A DNA stretch of 6,507 nt from Candidatus Peregrinibacteria bacterium (GCA_030638845.1 DAOWDW010000025.1:1-6507); one strand, 5' to 3'; shown: positions 1 to 5,017, counted from the stretch's first letter. Notes: generated from the letters alone by a model not told the origin. A program made the numbers and translations.

Positions 1-116
1 CCATAATGAAGAAATTGGCGGAACTGGAAAATGTTTCTGAATATCGCATTATTACAAATGGCTCAGGCCTGCAAGACGTAAATTATGTTCATTTTCACTT
101 TCGCGCTCAAAAGTAG
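1..116 (+). CDS. HIT-family protein, C-terminal fragment
   Basis: This is the last 37 codons of a gene that begins before the window; the frame starts at base 3 and ends at TAG 114-116. The tail contains YRIITNGSG, then DVNYVHFHF, which matches the end of the histidine-triad fold (typically a YR.V.N.G strand, then V.HLHFHL). HIT proteins hydrolyse or transfer nucleoside phosphoramidates and dinucleotides in the cytoplasm. The middle histidine of the triad, the nucleophile in characterised members, appears present, while the first triad position is tyrosine. The protein ends only six residues after the last histidine, shorter than the usual tail with a GG turn. With so little sequence the family call is moderate and no substrate can be named. 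The neighbouring acetyltransferase is convergent, so the two are not an operon. Confidence 0.55.
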   Translation, partial: IMKKLAELENVSEYRIITNGSGLQDVNYVHFHFRAQK

Positions 117-261
117 CTGCCCTATATTCGAAGAAAGTGAAAGTTTAATGTGCTCCTGCGTTAGAAGCTCCACTACCATTTGCGATTGTTTAAGAATTAC
201 ACCAAAAACCGAACACTCTCCCCTAAAAAAACCAATATTTTTTAAACTACATAAATTTCCA

Positions 262-313
262 CAAATATAAAAACCCCACAGTTCATTACGTAACTTCAAC
301 GCAATGAACTGTG
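262..313 (-). terminator. Rho-independent terminator of the rimI-like gene
   Basis: A perfect 11-base inverted repeat, CACAGTTCATT at 277-287 and AATGAACTGTG at 303-313, is separated by a 15-base loop. Read on the - strand, the stem is followed by GGGGTTTTTATATTTG (262-277), a T-rich run as expected for an intrinsic terminator. It lies 26 bases beyond the stop of the rimI-like gene. The + side has no T-run, so it should not stop the HIT gene. Bases 117-261, between the HIT stop and this hairpin, hold nothing else I can support. Confidence 0.8.
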
Positions 314-339
314 AGATAGCTCTCAACGAGTCTGGGAAA

Positions 340-864
340 TTATCTACCACAAAAACGGATAATCCGATTAGTTGGCTGATAGTCTTTACTCTTTTCTGGC
401 AAAAAGCGGTACTGAAGCAAATACGCATCTTCTGGTGTATCCTCATAAGGTTTTCGCAATACCGAAATTGCCCGAAAGCCACTTTCACGGAAAAAAAGTT
501 GTGCTGGAAGATTTGTTTCACGAATCTCAACCAAAATACGCGTGCGCCGCTGTGTCGACAACTTGTGGGTCAACTTGCGCACCATTTGCGAACCAATACC
601 CTTTCGGCGCATCTTTGGAGAAGATGCAAAATTGAGCACTTGAATTTGAGCTCTACACAGCTCATAAACCATGAACCCAACAACTTGGTCATCGTGCTCG
701 GCTACCATGCCAATACAGTTTCGCTGGCGAAGACAATCAATAAAATCGTCTTCCAACCAAGAAAACTCGGAGCTTGCTGCTTCTATGGCCAAAACTTCGG
801 GCATATCATGGCAGATCATCCACCGAATATGCACTTTTACAGCCTGTCTTTGATCTTTACACAC
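340..864 (-). CDS. rimI: RimI-type GNAT N-acetyltransferase
   Basis: A 174-residue GNAT acetyltransferase; RimI transfers acetyl from acetyl-CoA to the N-terminal alanine of ribosomal protein S18 in the cytoplasm. Visible elements (numbered from GTG 864) are the N-terminal strand VHIRWM (11-16), the acidic substrate-side segment around 28-42, the central strands VVGFMVYEL (61-69) and VLNFASSP (76-83), the acetyl-CoA pyrophosphate loop RRKGIG (86-91), and the C-terminal ETNLPAQLFFRESGFRAI (116-133). The stretch with RQRNCIGMVAEHDDQVVGF closely resembles, from memory, planctomycete RimI proteins. An open frame extends upstream to a TTG at 900, but I prefer GTG 862-864 because AAGGAG sits six bases before it. 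Base composition is richer than in the genes from 1087 onward, and an intrinsic terminator follows. No tsaB or tsaE neighbour is present. Family confidence is high; S18 as the target is inferred. Confidence 0.85.
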   Translation of the reverse strand: MCKDQRQAVKVHIRWMICHDMPEVLAIEAASSEFSWLEDDFIDCLRQRNCIGMVAEHDDQVVGFMVYELCRAQIQVLNFASSPKMRRKGIGSQMVRKLTHKLSTQRRTRILVEIRETNLPAQLFFRESGFRAISVLRKPYEDTPEDAYLLQYRFLPEKSKDYQPTNRIIRFCGR

Positions 865-870
865 AGCTAT

Positions 871-876
871 CTCCTT
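871..876 (-). promoter_or_regulatory. Ribosome binding site deciding the rimI start
   Basis: AAGGAG on the - strand lies six bases before GTG 862-864. It favours this start over the TTG at 898-900, which has no such site. It is the only textbook Shine-Dalgarno sequence that I see at a gene start in the window, in contrast with the genes from 1087 onward. Confidence 0.75.
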
Positions 877-953
877 ACCTTTTTCCTTTTTAGATTCCAA
901 ACAGACTAATGTACAATTTTTAGTTTCCCCATAATGTTTTCCCCAGACCAGTG

Positions 954-982
954 TTGTAAGAGACCTTTATCTATCGTATAAT
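954..982 (+). promoter_or_regulatory. Sigma-70-like promoter in the rimI/purE spacer
   Basis: TTGTAA (954-959) and a perfect TATAAT (977-982) are spaced by 17 bases on the + strand, so transcription would start near 989, about 100 bases before purE. No gene or recognisable RNA begins there. It could be a second purE promoter, give a short untranslated RNA, or be chance in AT-rich DNA. On the opposite strand TTTACA (995-1000) and TACGAT (973-978) overlap it and might serve rimI. The rest of 983-1050 is AT-rich with short direct repeats (TTATTACA twice at 1005-1020) and no gene. Confidence 0.4.
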
Positions 983-1050
983 TATTTTTTACTTTGTAAA
1001 GCATTTATTACATTATTACACCTTATATAAATCCTAATAATATTCTATTT

Positions 1051-1080
1051 TTGCATATTCTATATATTTTGAAGTAACAT
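1051..1080 (+). promoter_or_regulatory. purE promoter for a leaderless transcript
   Basis: TTGCAT (1051-1056), an 18-base spacer and TAACAT (1075-1080) precede ATG 1087 by six bases. The first TAA of the -10 box is an in-frame stop, so the coding region cannot extend upstream. No Shine-Dalgarno sequence is present. Transcription would begin about at the ATG. Confidence 0.55.
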
Positions 1081-1086
1081 ACATAT

Positions 1087-1536
1087 ATGAAAGTTACATT
1101 CCTACTTGGCTCTAAGAGTGACGAAGAATTTGCAGAAAAAATTGGCAAAGTTTTAAAAGAGTTTGATATACCTTGGAGCATAACAATTGCATCTGCACAT
1201 AAAGTACCTAAAAAGGTATGCGAAGTTATAGATGAGCTAAATGCGGATACAGAGCCACAAGTTGTTATAACAGTTGTAGGAATGAGTAATGGTCTTGCAG
1301 GAGTTGCCGCAGGAACATGTATTCACCCCGTTATTACATGCCCTCCTCATGCCAATCTAGAAGAATACATGGTAGATCTTAACTCTAGCCTCCGCATGCC
1401 GTCTGAAGTACCTGTTATGACCGTTTTAAATTATAAGAACGCTGCAATTGCTGCCGCTAAAATATTGGCAGAAGGAGATGAAGGACTAATGGAGAAAGTT
1501 AAAGAAAGGATGGAGAAAGTTAAAGCAAAATATTAA
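1087..1536 (+). CDS. purE: PurE-type AIR carboxylase or mutase, class II-like
   Basis: A 149-residue PurE-family protein acting on 5-aminoimidazole ribonucleotide (AIR) or its carboxyamino form in de novo purine synthesis. The nucleotide-binding start is GSKSD (8-12), followed by SAHKVP (36-41), VVGMSNGLAGVAAG (63-76), CPP (85-87) and SSLRMPSEVPVMTV (100-113). Class I bacterial PurE normally has SAHR.P and a GGAAHLPGM-type segment. The AHK, (G/S)NGL, CPP and SSLR.PS pattern instead resembles the PurE domain of animal PAICS and the class II AIR carboxylases, which carboxylate AIR with CO2 and need no PurK. No purK or other purine gene is nearby. The start is fixed by an in-frame TAA at 1075-1077. 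The lysine-rich C-terminus holds a small sequence duplication. The family call is firm; the class II reaction is inferred from motifs. Confidence 0.9.
   Translation: MKVTFLLGSKSDEEFAEKIGKVLKEFDIPWSITIASAHKVPKKVCEVIDELNADTEPQVVITVVGMSNGLAGVAAGTCIHPVITCPPHANLEEYMVDLNSSLRMPSEVPVMTVLNYKNAAIAAAKILAEGDEGLMEKVKERMEKVKAKY
1489..1525 (+). repeat. Short tandem duplication at the purE 3' end
   Basis: ATGGAGAAAGTTAAAG occurs at 1489-1504 and again at 1510-1525, a 21-base period that keeps frame. It encodes MEKVKER followed by MEKVKAK, a charged helical tail after the conserved PurE fold. It looks like a seven-codon duplication and probably does not affect catalysis. Confidence 0.8.
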
Positions 1537-1538
1537 GA

Positions 1539-1567
1539 TTGCTTTAAGGTATAGAAAAAACTATAAT
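1539..1567 (+). promoter_or_regulatory. Promoter of the toxin-antitoxin operon
   Basis: TTGCTT (1539-1544), 17 bases and a perfect TATAAT (1562-1567) make the best-formed promoter in the window. The predicted start is near 1574. The ATG at 1568-1570 directly abuts the -10 box and would not be transcribed, which supports translation from ATG 1592 after a leader of about 18 bases without a Shine-Dalgarno sequence. Confidence 0.65.
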
Positions 1568-1589
1568 ATGTATATATATTCCTATATAG
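1550..1589 (+). promoter_or_regulatory. Candidate antitoxin operator palindromes
   Basis: TATAG (1550-1554) and CTATA (1561-1565) form an inverted repeat around six A bases and overlap the -10 box. A perfect palindrome CTATATAG lies at 1582-1589, between the predicted transcription start and ATG 1592. RelB-type ribbon-helix-helix antitoxins commonly repress their own operon at short palindromes of this kind. The arms are short and AT-rich, so chance occurrence is possible. Confidence 0.35.
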
Positions 1590-1591
1590 CT

Positions 1592-1903
1592 ATGTCTTCT
1601 ACACAAGTAAACATCAAACTGGATACTAAACTTAAACATCAGGCAGAAAAAATTGCAGATCAGCTTGGATTAAGTCTAAGTGTTGTACTTAGAGCATTAC
1701 TTAGTGAATTTGTCCGACGAAAACAACTAAATGTGTCTATAAATGACACAAGCCACGATACTCCCAATGATTTTACTGGCACAAGGCTGACAAAAAATTT
1801 AATTGCTGATGGCTGGAATAAAAATATTGCAAAAGAATTTGGAGAAGATTACGACCAAATGTTACAAGATGAAATAAACGAAAAATTAATTGAATGCCAA
1901 TGA
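1592..1903 (+). CDS. relB: RelB/DinJ-family antitoxin
   Basis: A 103-residue antitoxin. The N-terminal VNIKLDTKLKHQAEKIADQL (6-25) and GLSLSVVLRALLSEFVRR (26-43) give the strand-helix-helix of a ribbon-helix-helix DNA-binding domain, as in RelB/DinJ. The C-terminal half (60-103) is acidic and polar, as expected for the segment that wraps and neutralises the toxin. I chose ATG 1592 because the upstream in-frame ATG at 1568 abuts the TATAAT box, and residues encoded from 1592 begin right at the family's usual N-terminus. It ends in TGA at 1901-1903, overlapping the toxin start, so the two are translationally coupled. This antitoxin probably autorepresses the operon with the toxin. RelB is a family-level name; the exact subfamily is uncertain. 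Confidence 0.8.
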   Translation: MSSTQVNIKLDTKLKHQAEKIADQLGLSLSVVLRALLSEFVRRKQLNVSINDTSHDTPNDFTGTRLTKNLIADGWNKNIAKEFGEDYDQMLQDEINEKLIECQ

Positions 1904-2142
1904 TTCAAAAAATTTTAATTACACTAAAGGCTCAAGAATCTTTAAAAAATCATCACTTAGAAAAACAGTATTTTCAAGCAGTCAATAAACTTATATCTGG
2001 TCAAAATAGCGGTACAGATCTTAAGTCAAGAAAACCAAAAAATGCAGAAATATGGTCGTTTTGTATTACAAAAAAATATCGTGCTTTCTGCCGAAAAAAA
2101 TGTTCTACTCTTACTGTTTTTAAAATATATAATCATCAATAA
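1894..2142 (+). CDS. relE: RelE-superfamily toxin
   Basis: An 82-residue basic protein (80 if started at ATG 1900). The C-terminal half, SRKPKNAEIWSFCITKKY followed by RAFCR and TLTVFKIYNHQ, matches the RelE/ParE fold: a basic loop, the strand with I(W/Y).(F/Y).I, the conserved YRAF arginine and the final VFKI..HQ strand. RelE-type toxins are ribosome-dependent mRNA endonucleases, held inactive by the partner antitoxin. The gene overlaps the antitoxin: ATG 1900-1902 shares ATGA with its TGA, and ATG 1894 lies six bases earlier. The coupled ATGA start at 1900 may be the real one. Pairing with an upstream ribbon-helix-helix protein makes a toxin-antitoxin module very likely. Whether it cuts mRNA or acts otherwise cannot be read from sequence. 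Confidence 0.8.
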   Translation: MPMIQKILITLKAQESLKNHHLEKQYFQAVNKLISGQNSGTDLKSRKPKNAEIWSFCITKKYRAFCRKKCSTLTVFKIYNHQ

Positions 2143-2166
2143 ATAAACAAGTTGGCATAAAGCATG

Positions 2167-2172
2167 TAAAAT
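2167..2172 (+). promoter_or_regulatory. udg -10 box for a leaderless transcript
   Basis: TAAAAT ends six bases before ATG 2179, and its TAA is an in-frame stop. No Shine-Dalgarno sequence is present. No good -35 box is found at the usual distance; TTGGCA (2152-2157) is too close to pair with it. Confidence 0.45.
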
Positions 2173-2178
2173 AGAATC

Positions 2179-2745
2179 ATGGAACTTACTCTCCCTATTC
2201 TCCAAGAAAAACTAAAAGCTTGGGATGGCTGCGCCCTTTCTAAAACTTCTAACCCCGTACTAGGTGAAGGGAATCCAAATGCAGACATTATGTTTATAGG
2301 TGAAGCACCTGGAGCAAAAGAAAATGAGCTAAAGAGGCCTTTCGTAGGTGCTGCAGGAAAATTGCTAGATGAGCTACTTGAATCAATTAATCTTAAAAGA
2401 AGCGATATATACATAAGTAACGTAGTTAAATATAGACCACCTGCAAACCGTGATCCTACTGATGAAGAAAAAGAGCAATGTATGCCATGGTTAAAAATGG
2501 AAATAGCTCTTATAAAACCAAAAGTTATTGTTCCACTTGGTCGTCATGCACTTGGACATTTTTTCCCAACACTTGGCATGACTGCTGCTCATGGCACGCC
2601 ACAAAAAATAAAAATTGATAATGAGAATAGTATTACTATTTTTCCTATTTATCATCCAGCAGCTGCACTTCATAATGGAAACTTTAGAGGAACATTATTT
2701 GAAGATTTTGAAGCACTAAATAAATTTTTATCCGCAGCTAGCTAA
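2179..2745 (+). CDS. udg: Family 4-type uracil-DNA glycosylase
   Basis: A 188-residue glycosylase that removes uracil from DNA, the first step of base excision repair of deaminated cytosine. Motif A is GEAPGAKENE (41-50), followed by RPFVGAAGKLLDELL (53-67). The middle segment NVVKYRPPANRDPTDEE (81-97) and the C-terminal motif HPAAALHNGNFR (159-170) are also typical of family 4. Family 4 enzymes usually bind a [4Fe-4S] cluster through four cysteines (C..C near residue 18, then KCRPP and a cysteine about 16 residues on). Here only C18 and C101 remain: position 15 is tryptophan and position 85 tyrosine, so a normal cluster is unlikely. The start is bounded by the in-frame TAA at 2167-2169. It stands alone, 36 bases after the toxin. 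The family call is firm. Confidence 0.93.
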   Translation: MELTLPILQEKLKAWDGCALSKTSNPVLGEGNPNADIMFIGEAPGAKENELKRPFVGAAGKLLDELLESINLKRSDIYISNVVKYRPPANRDPTDEEKEQCMPWLKMEIALIKPKVIVPLGRHALGHFFPTLGMTAAHGTPQKIKIDNENSITIFPIYHPAAALHNGNFRGTLFEDFEALNKFLSAAS

Positions 2746-2762
2746 ACTGCTCTTTAAACTGA

Positions 2763-2768
2763 TATACT
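2763..2768 (+). promoter_or_regulatory. -10 box of the membrane-protein gene
   Basis: TATACT (5 of 6 consensus) ends six bases before GTG 2775, with an in-frame TGA at 2760-2762. The six bases between are TCCTCC, the opposite of a Shine-Dalgarno sequence, so a leaderless message is the simplest reading. No clear -35 box is seen. Confidence 0.5.
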
Positions 2769-2774
2769 TCCTCC

Positions 2775-3137
2775 GTGAATTCCCTTCTCTTCGGAATAAG
2801 TTTTTCGGCTCTGTTTTCTATAACATCACTTCTTATAGTTCTACTTAGAGTTAGCCCCCTTACAGCACCCCTACAAGCTGTTCCTTCGTTTTTCGTAAGT
2901 CTTTTTATGACTGTAAGTACAATTGGAACTCTTCTTTTCTATATAATGTGGAAATTCCTTCCTGTTCATGCTTGGGACATGGGAAAACTATTATCCATAT
3001 CTATAAGACAGGGCATATTTCTTGGGGGAACTGTTATTGCACTTCTTCTATTTCATCTTCTTGGGCTTTTAACATGGTGGATAGGTCTTATGATAATAGG
3101 TGTTTTTCTTTTAGTTGAGCTAGCATTGGAACATTAA
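2775..3137 (+). CDS. Small four-helix membrane protein
   Basis: A 120-residue, strongly hydrophobic protein with four likely membrane helices at about residues 3-24, 37-59, 80-99 and 100-118. Few charges occur; RQG (78-80) begins the third helix and LTWW (99-102) forms the turn to the fourth. No signal peptide cleavage site, enzyme motif or known domain is recognised, and I give no function. Start GTG 2775 is the only ordinary start codon after the in-frame TGA at 2760-2762. It lies 29 bases after udg and ends 24 bases before pheS. I recall similar small proteins with SLRQG and LTWW near pheS in Patescibacteria, but cannot check this here. A role in the envelope is only a guess from hydrophobicity. 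Confidence 0.75.
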   Translation: MNSLLFGISFSALFSITSLLIVLLRVSPLTAPLQAVPSFFVSLFMTVSTIGTLLFYIMWKFLPVHAWDMGKLLSISIRQGIFLGGTVIALLLFHLLGLLTWWIGLMIIGVFLLVELALEH

Positions 3138-3155
3138 GCATGAATTGAGTACACT
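3126..3155 (+). promoter_or_regulatory. pheS promoter for a leaderless transcript
   Basis: TTGGAA (3126-3131), an 18-base spacer and TACACT (3150-3155) end six bases before GTG 3162. The -35 box lies inside the end of the membrane-protein gene. An in-frame TGA at 3141-3143 and the lack of any other normal start close by fix the start codon, and no Shine-Dalgarno sequence is present. Confidence 0.6.
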
Positions 3156-3161
3156 ACAACT

Positions 3162-4184
3162 GTGAATAATACATCTTTAGATTCGGCAAAAATTCTTGAA
3201 GCAATTTTAAATGCAAATTCCAAAAATGAATTAGACGATATAGAACAAAGTCTTTTTGGAAGAAAAAGTGGATCTGTAACTCTTGCCATGAAAGATCTTC
3301 AAAAATTAGACGAAGATGCTAGAAAAGAAACAGCAAAGAAATTGAATGCAGATAAGCAAAAATTTTTAAGTGAATTAGAGAAAAAACATATAGAGATAAA
3401 AACTGCAAAAAAAGAACAAATGTCTGGGACTGAAAATATAGATATAAGTCTTAGCCTGCCAAGTGAAGAAACAGGGCATCTTCATCCTATTTCACAATTT
3501 ATTACAAATGTAGAAGAAGTATTTGGTCGTATGGGTTTTGACGTTGCTGTAGGTCCAGAAATAGAAAATGAGGAACTAAATTTTGACCTTCTTAACTTTC
3601 CAAAAGAACACGCCGCAAGAGACTCTCAAGATGTATTCTTTATAAAAAGTAATGCCCCAGAAGATAACAAACTTCTTCTCCGCGCTCATACGTCTCCTGT
3701 TCAAATTCGTTACATGCGAGAGCACAAGCCTCCATTCAGAGCCATTTTCCCTGGAAAGGTATACAGAAAAGATGCAGATGCAACTCACTCTCCTATGTTT
3801 CATCAGTTTGAGGGACTTATGATTGGTGAAGATGTATCTCTTGCAAATATGAAAGCAGTAATGATAACTGCCATTAAAGAATTAATATCTAAAGATGCAG
3901 AATTTAGATTTCGCACAGCTCACTTTCCATTTGTAGAACCAGGGCTTGAAGTAGATATGCGTTGGCAAGGAGATGACGATAGTAGTCGCGAAGGAAAATG
4001 GATGGAAGTAGTTGGTTGTGGCATGGTTCATCCTAATGTTTTAGAAAATTGCAATATAGACTCAAAAAAATACCAAGGCTTCGCTTTTGGATTTGGAATA
4101 GAGCGCATGATAATGATAAGAGACCAAATTCCAGATTTGCGTGCTTTCTTTGTAAATGATTTAAGATTTTTAAGGCAGTTTTAG
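3162..4184 (+). CDS. pheS: Phenylalanyl-tRNA synthetase alpha subunit
   Basis: The 340-residue catalytic subunit of phenylalanine-tRNA ligase, which charges tRNA-Phe as an alpha2-beta2 enzyme with PheT. The N-terminal 90 residues form a helical, charged tRNA-binding arm. The class II catalytic core follows: GHLHP (105-109) in the motif 1 region, HAARDSQDVFF (150-160), RAHTSPVQIR (174-183), motif 2 with FRAIFPGKVYR and HQFEG (192-218), WMEVVGCGMVHP (280-291) and motif 3 GFAFGFGIERMIMIR (306-320). It ends in NDLRFLRQF, the normal family terminus, so the protein is full length. Start GTG 3162 follows a -10 box by six bases. pheT, often directly downstream in bacteria, is absent; the next gene is convergent. 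PheT must be elsewhere in the genome. Confidence 0.97.
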   Translation: MNNTSLDSAKILEAILNANSKNELDDIEQSLFGRKSGSVTLAMKDLQKLDEDARKETAKKLNADKQKFLSELEKKHIEIKTAKKEQMSGTENIDISLSLPSEETGHLHPISQFITNVEEVFGRMGFDVAVGPEIENEELNFDLLNFPKEHAARDSQDVFFIKSNAPEDNKLLLRAHTSPVQIRYMREHKPPFRAIFPGKVYRKDADATHSPMFHQFEGLMIGEDVSLANMKAVMITAIKELISKDAEFRFRTAHFPFVEPGLEVDMRWQGDDDSSREGKWMEVVGCGMVHPNVLENCNIDSKKYQGFAFGFGIERMIMIRDQIPDLRAFFVNDLRFLRQF

Positions 4185-4404
4185 TTTTTGATATTTGCAC
4201 AATTAATAATTTGTTTATACTTGGCTACTCTTAAATCTGTTTCACTAGACTTAACACCAACTTCAATTCCTTCTTGATTGTTTTTCATTTTTAAAACTAA
4301 CCCAAGTGCATTTTCAATGCAGCCATCGGCAAAATCAAATAAGCAAGCTCTCCCCTCGTCAGAAAGAAAAACATCAAATTGCCTGCTTCTTCGAATTCAT
4401 TCAC
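4181..4404 (-). pseudogene. Small frameshifted gene, unrecognised product
   Basis: The stretch after pheS is not empty. On the - strand GTG 4402-4404 starts VNEFEEAGN (codons to 4378), then that frame runs through ordinary codons to a TAG without protein-like sense. The next frame, which has a TGA at 4397-4399 and no normal start, reads 65 residues from TTT 4376-4378: FDVFLSDEGRACLFDFADGC, then further protein-like sequence ending KQIINCANIKN, stop TAA 4181-4183. One extra T in the TTT at 4376-4378 would join both into one 74-residue product. The stop overlaps the pheS stop tail to tail. Codon use is AT-rich, like the native genes. It may be a decaying gene, a sequencing error in a homopolymer, or a programmed shift. 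I do not recognise a family. Confidence 0.5.
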
Positions 4405-4415
4405 AGTGCAAGTAG

Positions 4416-4421
4416 ATTATA
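4416..4421 (-). promoter_or_regulatory. -10 box before the frameshifted gene
   Basis: A perfect TATAAT on the - strand lies 11 bases before GTG 4402-4404 and just past the stop of the 193-residue gene. The predicted start would leave a leader of about five bases. No convincing -35 box is seen at the usual spacing. Confidence 0.4.
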
Positions 4422-4426
4422 CCTAG

Positions 4427-5008
4427 TTAATTATTACTTGGGTTTTCAACTGATTGGTAGCCTATTTTAATTGGAGGACCATCATTTTGATGGATCTCAC
4501 CTTTTGTATTTACAATACGAACAAAGCATTTCTTTCCTTTCTTTTCAACTACTGTCACCACTTCTCCTTCAAATGGAGAATCAAATCCAAAATGTTGAAT
4601 TACGTTTTCCTCATCATCAAAATCATGCTCAGAAAATAATGAATAAAATGCATATCTAATATTATTCTTAAGCTCAATTTCAAACCTATTCCGAAAAGCT
4701 TCTTCAGTTTCTCCAGAAAGTGCTGAAGATTTAATTCTTTCATATAAAAAATGTCCTTTAAAGTTTCCAGTTTCATCGAAATTTTCATCTGCACAACTTT
4801 CACACCTTAACCTATTACCTCCTGTTTCTTCCTGAGAAACAAAAGAAAAAAGAGCTCTTACATCTCTATTTAATGCACTTATCATCATATTAACACTTTC
4901 TCTATTTTTCCCCTTATTTAATAACCATTCACTTACATAAGTGTAAACTGGATCATTCTTTGATGAATCATGCGGATCTATTATTGGTGATCTTTCACTA
5001 CTTTTCAT
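4427..5008 (-). CDS. Unrecognised acidic protein with a CxxC pair
   Basis: A complete 193-residue protein that I do not recognise. It has no signal peptide or membrane segment and is probably cytoplasmic. Residues 20-60 look helical (YTYVSEWLLNKGK, then a stretch around MMISALNRDVRALFSF). A single CESC pair (69-72) could bind metal or form a disulfide, but no second pair accompanies it. Residues 84-140 are mixed helix with many acidic residues (DFDDEEN at 129-135). The C-terminal 40 residues, from FEGEVVTVVEKKGKKCFVRI, look like a small beta-barrel or sheet with alternating polar residues. Start ATG 5008 follows two tandem promoters with consensus TTGACA boxes and the AT-rich codon use fits the neighbours, so the gene is likely real and well expressed. 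No function is proposed. Confidence 0.75.
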   Translation of the reverse strand: MKSSERSPIIDPHDSSKNDPVYTYVSEWLLNKGKNRESVNMMISALNRDVRALFSFVSQEETGGNRLRCESCADENFDETGNFKGHFLYERIKSSALSGETEEAFRNRFEIELKNNIRYAFYSLFSEHDFDDEENVIQHFGFDSPFEGEVVTVVEKKGKKCFVRIVNTKGEIHQNDGPPIKIGYQSVENPSNN

Positions 5009-5017
5009 AATATCCCT

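Noticed and set aside
224..246. A/T-only inverted repeat (TAAAAAA and TTTTTTA) as a terminator
   Set aside because: The stem has no G-C pairs and the better terminator for this spacer is the hairpin at 277-313.
63..530. Long open frame on the - strand across the rimI end, terminator and HIT end
   Set aside because: It overlaps the real rimI gene in another frame, the terminator hairpin and the HIT coding end, and its translation has no family-like pattern.
865..900. Longer rimI start at TTG 898-900
   Set aside because: TTG has no ribosome binding site, the added residues are lysine-rich and atypical, and AAGGAG is ideally placed for GTG 862-864.
304..909. Open frame of about 200 codons on the + strand opposite rimI
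   Set aside because: It is antisense to a well-supported GNAT gene; the translation has irregular composition and no domain.
1568..1591. Longer antitoxin start at ATG 1568
   Set aside because: It lies directly after the TATAAT box and would not be transcribed; the family N-terminus fits ATG 1592.
1901..1903. Recoding of UGA as glycine, as in some Patescibacteria
   Set aside because: The antitoxin ends at TGA in an ATGA overlap and no real gene here has an internal in-frame TGA.
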